From Fomitopsis serialis (taxonomy: Eukaryota; Basidiomycota; Agaricomycetes; Polyporales; Fomitopsidaceae): 64,000 bases of DNA. The stretch lies in contig NW_025955120.1 in assembly GCF_022376445.1 (NCBI RefSeq), positions 27,306 to 91,305 on the forward strand. Reading direction: 5' to 3'. Made by a program: the position numbers and the translations under genes. This document shows, piece after piece, positions 56,709-64,000 of this stretch; the first letter of the stretch is position 1, and each line of letters starts with the position of its first letter. The notes below the pieces were generated by a model. That model was given only the letters and a program-made list of their open reading frames with translations. It searched no databases and was not told the DNA's origin.

Positions 56709-57089
56709 TAGAGCTCATAAAGGGTATCCAAGTGAGAGGGCGTGAGGGTGGTGGTGAGAGGTGCGCGACGCGGTTGGGTTTGCCAGTCACTGTCAACGCC
56801 GAACATCGTCACCTTCCTAACTGGGTAGCTGAGCGCTAATATGTCACATCCTGGTCACATCTGCCGTATGTACAATAAAACATACATTATTGCTGATGAT
56901 ACACTATTACTTTGTCAGGCCAAGGGTGGCTACAGTCTCATAGTAGTATTCAACTTGAGAGGCGTAGATTCGAGTCATACGGACTTGATAACTTCGATCC
57001 TGGGCGTGCTTGCTCATGGATAGGCTTTGTACCAAGCACGGGCACCCTCCATTATAGTGTCAGCCAGAAGACAGATGTCAACCCACATA

Positions 57090-57759
57090 TCAAGCACTCA
57101 CCTCTTCATCAGGGGGAGTAGGCGGCAGCGGTGGCGTGCTTGCAGATGATATTTCCGAAGGGGACGGAGGCGGCACATCATATGCATACCTCCCTTCCGC
57201 GTCCACAACGTCGACCGAGCCCGCACGCAAACCACCCTTCGCCGGCAGCGGCGCCACATCGTACCCGAGCCCGCCCACTCCGGGGTCAGCGGCATCGAAG
57301 GCCTCGACCTGCTTCGGGTCCTCCAAGTTCTCTGGTCCGTTGTACGGCGGTGGCTGTGCTCCATAGGGCGGCGCTGAGTACCCCGGTCCTTGGTCGTTCA
57401 CACCGAGTTCCGCGTTCTGCCGCCGGGTGTACACGGAGACGTAGCTGCTGACGCGGCGCAGCTCGACTGAGGGCATCTGTGGCCTCCCGTAGATGCGTTG
57501 GTGACGCCGGACGACGACGATGGCGAAAATGAAGACGATAAGGCCCAGGAGCACACCTATGATGTTAGATGGAGAATTAGCCTTGCCGAAGGACGAGTGG
57601 AGCAGTATGTAGCTCACCTATAATCGCACCGGCGATCGTACGCGCAGAGGAACTACTTCCCCAACCCGTGCTATTGCCATCGTTCTGAGCGAGTGCAGAC
57701 TCGGACAGGGAGAATAGAACCGCTGCAGCTATGCAGCTAGTCACCTTGACGGAAGGCAT
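57090..57759 (-). CDS. Small type I membrane protein with PPPY motif
   Basis: ATG at 57759 (MPSVKVTSCIAAAVLF..., signal peptide cut near SALAQ). Exon 1 ends 57618; intron 57617-57557; exon 2 from 57556 completes the membrane helix (GVLLGLIVFIFAIVVV), followed by RRHQRIYGR and a cytoplasmic tail with APPYGAQPPPYNGPE. A GTGAGT donor just before the stop suggests a short last exon not placed here. The ectodomain is only ~25 residues. PPxY motifs bind WW domains such as those of Rsp5/Nedd4 ubiquitin ligases. Confidence 0.7.
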
Positions 57760-58491
57760 GGCCAAGCTATTAGATGAACACTAAGGGCCAGTTAACGCTC
57801 TGGGAGCCAGAACCCAAGGGCAAGGTCGTGCACAGAAGGCAGCCATGTCTGAGCTGGTATATATCGTATTGAGCCGGGTGGTGTGGCTGCGTCTCGACAT
57901 GGGCGGAAATGGTTAGCAGGGAGCCGGAGTGCAGTTCTCCACGAGATCCTTGACATCCCGTATAGCGCTAGCAGAACCCGGAACGACCCTGACGCGGCAG
58001 TCGACTCGCGCCCGCATCGGCGGACCGGATATGATATATCAGGGTTGACTGCACGGGCGGTCAGCACAAGCAAATCCACTAGTCAGAAAGAAACAACGCA
58101 CGTTGCCACGAACAGAAGCTGGAGGCAGCTTTGTTACAATGATCTTCATACATGCCGAAAGTGTCTCAGGACCAGTTTAGCCTGGGCATCGGCCGGGTCC
58201 TTTGCATGAGACATTAGAACAGAATCCATATCTTCTGCAAAGTTCAGACCATGCGACGGCAATAAAGAGGAAGGCGCCGCGATGGCTGTCAGAATGGTAA
58301 GTAACAGGGGAACACTGGCATGGATAAGGAGCGGGTCGCCAGCTCTGGTGAGGAGACAAACTATTCAGTAAGTAGTATACTGACAATACAAGACGGGACC
58401 TGTTATACATCTTTGTGTGTATTAGCGATACAAGTGTTGGCAGGAAAGGACATTATGAGTCTTCGCGCATCTCAGACATCGAGTGGGACTG

Positions 58492-59136
58492 TCATGCTAC
58501 CTGAGTAGCCTGACGAGAAGTCTACAGAAATTTGGGTATCAAAGATAATGGCGCGAATAAATTAGACGTACATTGTCTGGTATGTAAGCTGGAGGCAACG
58601 GTGCGAGGGTAGGCGTCGAATACGCCGGAGGGGTCTCGGCCCCCTGGGGCGGAGCGGTAGGGACTACCGTCTCACCCTCCGCGAGTTCCTTCCCGTGATA
58701 CGCTGGAGGAGCCTCCCGCTGCACTGCAATTTTCCGTTTCGCGATGTTCTCGCCGAGGTAAGAATCTTGCGACTGCAGCGGGCGGCGGTTGTTGCCACTA
58801 AGTGGAGGCCGGAGGGTTGGTAGGATGGCCCCACTTTGCGCCATGGCCGTCGGGTCCGCGCGTGCACGACGCCTGACCACCAACCAACGATACCATAGGG
58901 CCAACGCAGGAAGGACGGTGAGAACCACGATGACTGTGAGGATAGTAAGTTAAGCAATGCGGGAACGTGAGTGTTGTGATGATGTGTAATTCACCAATGA
59001 CCATCAAGTCTGCACCTGATACGAACGAGTGATCATTCCCGTCAGCCATGCACTGCGTGGAGAGTGCTAGCAAGACAAGGAGCTTCAGAAGAGGTGCGAA
59101 ACCCGCTACGCGTGAGCTAGACTGAGCGAACGGCAT
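58492..59136 (-). CDS. Small membrane protein with PPAY motifs, paralogue 1
   Basis: Exon 1 59136-58995 (MPFAQSSSRVAGFAPLLKLL, signal peptide), intron 58994-58934, exon 2 from 58933 with helix IVVLTVLPALALWYRWLVV and RRRARAD. The tail holds three PPAY sites (APPAYHGKE, TPPAYSTP, LPPAYIPD). A GTACGT...CTGTAG intron then leads to a last exon ending TSRQATQVA at TGA 58494-58492. The same last-exon pattern in the paralogue at 59911 supports it. Likely plasma-membrane or endosomal; a candidate Rsp5/Nedd4-type adaptor. Confidence 0.7.
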
Positions 59137-59910
59137 GCCAAGGACTGTGATATAGTAGACGTCGAGATATTGACGAATCACAACCTCCGAGTGCCGAATG
59201 TGTTATATACATCTGGCGCGACTAGAAATAGAGCAGCAGGGAGTAAGTGGAGTGTCTTCCGTGTTTCCACGCACAATTGTACCTTACATACTGTAGGCCT
59301 AGGTCGCCGAATCCGCTCCCCTGCCGGGATGGCGGCGGTGGATACTTGACAGTACTAAAGAAAGTAAGTTATCGTCCGCGCACCATGACGCATACACGTG
59401 TCGTGACATTTCAACCAACACCGCGGCACTAATGACACTGCCGATGCTATGGCGGCGGGCGCTTGAAAGCCTCGAGTCGTTCTCCGCTCTCAGGCCTCAG
59501 GCCTCGTTCAACGTTCTGCAAACCTAAGGGCTGCCTCAACCTAGTCTTTGGGGCAGACGTGAACACTAAAATCTGATTTGAGCCTGTTTTGATCGTGCAC
59601 AGGATCTCATAACTTACCTCGGAGCGTGATGCCATCCCAAATCACCCTCACAGCCTGGACTGGACGCAGGCAAGCCTGGCACGCACAGCTTGCTGCAACT
59701 GACAGCACGTCAAGGTCGATGACCAGCATCACCAGCAACCTGGCGCTTTGGAAGTCTGTATACGTCATGCACATACTTGATGAGGGGATCATCTCATTAC
59801 GAAACGGGACCTGTTATACATATTTGTGTATGTTAGCGATACAAGATGACTTCGAATGGTAAGGGGGGTAGTTTCGTCTGTGGACAGACTGCATCGGTCG
59901 GGGATATTCA
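59137..59910. other. Intergenic between tandem paralogues
   Basis: No gene seen. Contains strings similar to the 3' region of the paralogue pair (ACGGGACCTGTTATACAT at about 58393 and 59801). Confidence 0.45.
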
Positions 59911-60572
59911 TCATGGCACCTCAGTGGCCTGGCGTGCATTCTACGAAAGTTCGCGCATCAGGGACACTCAGCGTGAAGCAGAAAGGAGCTACGTACAATG
60001 TTCGGCATGTAAGCTGGAGGCAGCAGTGCCATGGTAGGCGTCATGTACGCCGGAGGGGTCTCAGCCTCAGGGGGCGGAGGCTGTGAGTCGGTAGGGATGA
60101 CCATCTCACCCTCCGCGAGTTGCTTCCCGTGGTATGCGGGAGGAGGCTCCAGCCGCATTGCAGTTGTTTGATTCGCGATGTTCTCGCCTAGGTATGGCTG
60201 TTGCGACGGCAGCGGGCGAGCGTTGTCGCCGCTGAACGGAGGCTGAACGGTTGGCAGGACTGCCCGGCTTTGCGTCATGGCCGTTGATGCGGCGCGTGCA
60301 CGGCGTCTGACCAGCAACCAACGGTACCATAGGACCAACGCAAGAAGGAAAGCGAATACTGCGATGACTAACAGAATAGGTCAGCGATGCGGGAGTGTAG
60401 ACGACGTTATAACAACCTGTTGCTCACCGATTACCGTGAAGTCTATAGCTGCACCTGATACAGATGAATTATCATTCGCGTCCGCCGCGCACTGCGTGAC
60501 AACGAAGGCTAGTAAGACAAAAGGCTTGACAAGAAGACTCGCCGCGCTCGAACTATGTTGAGCGAGCGGCAT
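59911..60572 (-). CDS. Small membrane protein with PPAY motifs, paralogue 2
   Basis: Exon 1 60572-60428 (MPLAQHSSSAASLLVKPFVLL), intron 60427-60368, exon 2 from 60367 (IAVFAFLLALVLWYRWLLV, RRRARAAST), tail with PPPAYHGKQ, TPPAYMTP and LPPAYMPN; then a GTACGT...CGTAG intron and last exon NARQATEVP ending at TGA 59913-59911. Clear tandem duplicate of the 58492-59136 gene, same exon phases. Confidence 0.75.
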
Positions 60573-61335
60573 GCGAAGGACGTCCTGTAGTGTCTGAGAC
60601 TCAAATCGTGATGATGGTTCAGCGGGTGCGCGCGTCAGTCGCATCCATTATTTATATACACCCGGCGGAAGCTACGAACGCAGCGGCAGGCGGCAGGAGT
60701 GTGTTCCGTCTTCTCCCATGGTGGGTAACTGGAGCGTCGCTGGATCCGCTCGCCGTTGGTGGTGGTTGTGTGCCAAGCAACATCCGGAATGCATGACGTG
60801 TGACCCGTGCTGTGACATGTCAGATATCGTGACAAGCCGAGGCCACGGGCGCTTCGATCAGATGGAGCTCGTCCTTGGCTCGTCCTCCGCTCCCAGCTCA
60901 AGGTCCTTTTTATGCAGACATGACTACTCTCAGCAGACTCTCAGTATACACTCTTGAAACGCATGAACGCCGAAAGCTGTCTTGAGACTTGATGTATATC
61001 AAGATATCCTGAATATCCCTGACCACCGTCACAATTTGGACCGGACGCAAAGCATGCTGAGAACGCGTCACCGTCGAAACGCAGGTCAGCAACCTGGCGC
61101 TTTTCTGGCCTGCATGACGAGGGCATTGGTGACGAGTGGGGGCCAGCCATGACAGAATAGGTGCGGACTAGGTTCGGCAGACACTCCAGACTCCACTTCA
61201 GCGGGTGGAACTAGGACAGCCCACGGTGACTCCATCCGCTGTGCATCCGCCCGTTCTGTATGAAACCAGCTGCCGTATGATTCAACTCACACAGCCCATT
61301 CACACCCCCTCTAGCTTCACCACTAAGTTACCAAG
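60573..61335. other. Intergenic, no gene seen
   Basis: Divergent upstream regions of the genes at 60572 (-) and 61336 (+). Confidence 0.45.
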
Positions 61336-61938
61336 ATGTCGATGCTCGTCCCTGCCGTTCTTTCTGCGCTGGTGGTCTACGCGACGCCAGCCAATGCATA
61401 TTGCAGCTACTACTATGGATGTGGACGCAGCGTATCAGGAGGTGGTATAGCAGGCATCGTGATAGGTGTGTCTGTTTGACTACTTGTGGAGTCCACCAAG
61501 TGATGTTGAAACCTAGGAGCCGTCGTCTTCTTCCTGCTACTGTTGACGTGCTGCATGATGGGCATGCGCCGCCGCCGTACCTACTACAACTCCGGTGGAC
61601 AGGGTACCTGGTATCCAGTATCAAGAGGCGGCATCTTCCCCAGTGGCCCGCAACGCGACGCGGAAGCCGGAAATGGAGGACAGCAAGCGGGTTGGAACGG
61701 CAACGCATCTGCTGCTAACAGAGGCGGTTGGCTGAACAACCAGTTCGCGCCAAGCGGGGCTCCGGCGGGTAGTAGCGGACATTGGGTCAGCGAAGGACCT
61801 GGCGCTGTTCCTCCACCATACGAAGCCGCGAAGGCACCTCAGTATGCTCCGGTGAGTAAAGTGTACACTCGTAGACAGCATAAGCTAATGTCATTTTAGC
61901 CTCCTGGGGAACCGCCTGCGGCTCATGTTCACAGTTGA
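61336..61938 (+). CDS. Small membrane protein with PPPY motif, 167 aa
   Basis: Exons 61336-61465, 61517-61851, 61900-61938 close in frame. Signal peptide MSMLVPAVLSALVVYATPANA, a short Cys/Tyr-containing outer part (YCSYYYGCGRS), helix completed across intron 1 (GAVVFFLLLLTCCMM), MRRRR, then a Gly/Asn-rich tail with VPPPYEAAK and end PPGEPPAAHVHS. Resembles Shisa/WBP1-like or fungal RCR-type small PY proteins in layout; homology not established. Confidence 0.75.
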
Positions 61939-64000
61939 AGCTACCTAGAGGCTTGCAGCCTCGTGTGAATGTCCGGATTATGAACACTGTATCATGACCT
62001 GTATCCGTGTATCCCATTCAGAGTACCCTACACCGACTGGTATAAAATGCTTGTAATACGCTTAGTATGGATGGCGATGAAACTTGAGCGTCACGACCAT
62101 TTCACGAACTAAAAATCTCGTACAGTGCAGCCCACAAGCGCAATGCGCATCAGATGTTATCTGAGATCCTCGGAATCGCGGGCGGTAGTAGTTATCACGT
62201 GTATCTCGGGTGTGGCAGAACGACATTGAGATCCTGGGCCCACTGGAAGTTGGGACACTCCGTGCCATTTTGCCTGGTAATGCCTGCTCTCAGATAATGA
62301 ATGGCTCACGACGCGGCCAGTTCTACGACTCGAAGAAAAAGCAAATCTCATCCCATTCAAATGGTAACATCGGTCAAACATCGGTACATATGCACTAGCA
62401 AAGGCAACTTGAACACGCGAGACACCGACAACAGCCCACTATCCTTCTAGACACCGCAATCAAGCGCATATATCAATCCTACAATGTGTGCACACCACAC
62501 CTCTGACTTCAATTGACGAGACAGCGCGTCGAAACGGGGTTGCGCGCGTACAAGAACCGCACTGCGCTACCAGACCGTAGTTTTAACGAGTGTTTCTGCA
62601 AGGGTGCGTAAGCTACAGACTCATCGTGGATGCGTTTGAGAACTCACCTGCAGGTCATGTACGCGCTCGATGTACCATGGACGCCGCGTGCAGCATAAAA
62701 AACATCGACTTGAATACGTCTCCTATGCACCCCATCATTGAACGAACGAGTCGCAGGCGCAAGTACGTCCCGTCATCCTACTAGTACGTCAGATATCTGT
62801 GCTTCTAAAAAGATCTTTGGTAATGTAAGTAAGACAGTGCGATACACGGGGAGTTGTCGCCCACCGCTTATGAGGAGGATTGCTTACCCTGGCGATTGAG
62901 TCGTGTCTTGAAGTTCTCTAGCCCGACAACTTGGCTTAACATCGTTGACATCGTTGACGAAGAACCCACTCGGGGGGACCTTCATTTAGCTGCACAGCGG
63001 CGCCACGAGGCCGTTTCCTTCGCTGCAAGGACGTCCGTATTAATACGTACGCGATGTACCTCGCATCGAGTAGTACATAACAACTGGACAGTACATGGAA
63101 GGTGCGCACCTCTCACAGGGGCTTCGACGGCCTCCCTCTTTTCGACGTCAAATTATAGGGGATTGTCAAGGACATGATCTACGCGAGATTTGGTGGAAGC
63201 CAAATCTTGCGCAGAACAAATCCCTGACGCTGCTGCCATCTAGGCAGATTGCCTTCGTGCCTCCTTCGAGTGACCCGGCGTGCTACTGGGCTCTGCCATC
63301 TCTCCAAGCCCTTGCTTAAATGCTGCGCGCAGCGGACGCTGGCTGTGGAGGTGGGGGGCAATACTAATCACCCGAGATCAGGGCGCACGGCACTCTACGC
63401 CGGATGATCGCAGGATCGACAACGCGGCAGGGATCTCGCAATTACAATAAAAAGTGCGATGTGAGTGGAGATCCAAGACTCGACGTCCGACCCGATAGGC
63501 ATCCAGACGATCACTGACCTATCTCATCGGTAGACCAAACATTCCTATAGAGCCGTGCCCCTGGCTGTTGGCGAGAGGTCGGGGCGGGCGCATTGGTACC
63601 GAGTATAACGGCCCATTGTGCGGGCGGAGCGGACGGTATGCAGACAAGTGTGGTGAGTCCTTAAGAACCGGATGCTGGACAGGTGTTGCGTCTCGGCGGG
63701 GAGGGGGGGGGGCAAGTGTTGGGCAGGAGGGTCCGACTCACTCGAGATTAAATACCTCTGCAGGCTCGAGTCTCCTGTGCCCTAAGGGCCAGCTGAGGTC
63801 CTGACAGACGATACACGCAAGACTTCCAGCGGGAGATGGTATCGATGGAGCCAGATCAGAGGTCTGCTAGAAGGCCAGACGACCGTATGCTCTCGTCGGA
63901 AGGTGGTGAATTACGAGAAGAAGGCGCAAGGCCGCTGGCAGGAGGCCCAATTTTCCAAAATGGTGCGCAACCACGATGAGACCATGAGCGTATCGGATGC
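61939..64000. other. 2 kb without a recognised gene
   Basis: Only short frames. A poly-G run lies near 63705. A gene may begin near the right edge, but I cannot support one. Confidence 0.4.

Overview
This window looks like the nuclear genome of a filamentous basidiomycete, most likely an Agaricomycete such as a polypore. Genes are broken by many 48-60 bp introns with GTRNGT donors and a CTNA branch site, coding sequence is moderately GC-rich, and gene content fits (xylulokinase, membrane-anchored pepsin-like protease, F-box protein, MADS factor, GH30-like relic). No bacterial operons, rRNA, tRNA or CRISPR arrays were seen. Exons were assigned by eye from splice sites and checked for reading-frame closure; where a gene is said to close in frame, the exon lengths sum to whole codons.

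Layout. 0.6-1.9 kb: decayed GH30-like hydrolase. 2.8-4.3 kb: F-box gene (-). 4.6-6.0 kb: a 1.4 kb element with ~270 bp terminal inverted repeats and a 6 bp target-site duplication. 6.1 kb: first copy of an unrecognised family (family 1). 7.1-17.7 kb: ordinary single-copy genes: a coiled-coil, probably kinetochore, protein; a Ser/Pro-rich orphan; a membrane-anchored aspartic protease; D-xylulokinase.

17.8-51.4 kb is the unusual part. It holds twelve copies, counting the one at 6.1 kb, of family 1 (start MTWV-x-GWPLY; three exons in all intact long copies; very acidic second exon; last residues close to CCTIAEPQP), three copies of family 2 (a globular region with a D...ExK signature like PD-(D/E)XK nucleases, then a Lys-rich tail), and three copies of a MEF2/Rlm1-type MADS-box gene, only one complete. 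They form a repeated unit: family 1 and family 2 divergent from a shared ~0.5-0.65 kb intergenic, with the MADS gene facing the 3' end of family 2. The unit occurs at 19.4-24.4 kb, 27.3-33.5 kb and, inverted, 39.7-47.3 kb. Further family 1 genes without a partner lie around the units, and most carry a conserved ~45 bp upstream element. The third family 2 gene is split by a ~2.3 kb insertion holding a short-chain dehydrogenase relic.

51.4-64 kb: a gene for a coiled-coil membrane protein and a cluster of small single-pass membrane proteins, four of which end in PPxY-containing cytoplasmic tails, two being tandem paralogues. The last 2 kb show no gene.

Working idea (inference): the divergent pair joins a basic-tailed putative nuclease to a small acidic-tailed partner, kept in linked multicopy form with many decaying partner copies. 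That layout would suit a nuclease/antidote or other selfish pair, but nothing in the sequence proves the function.
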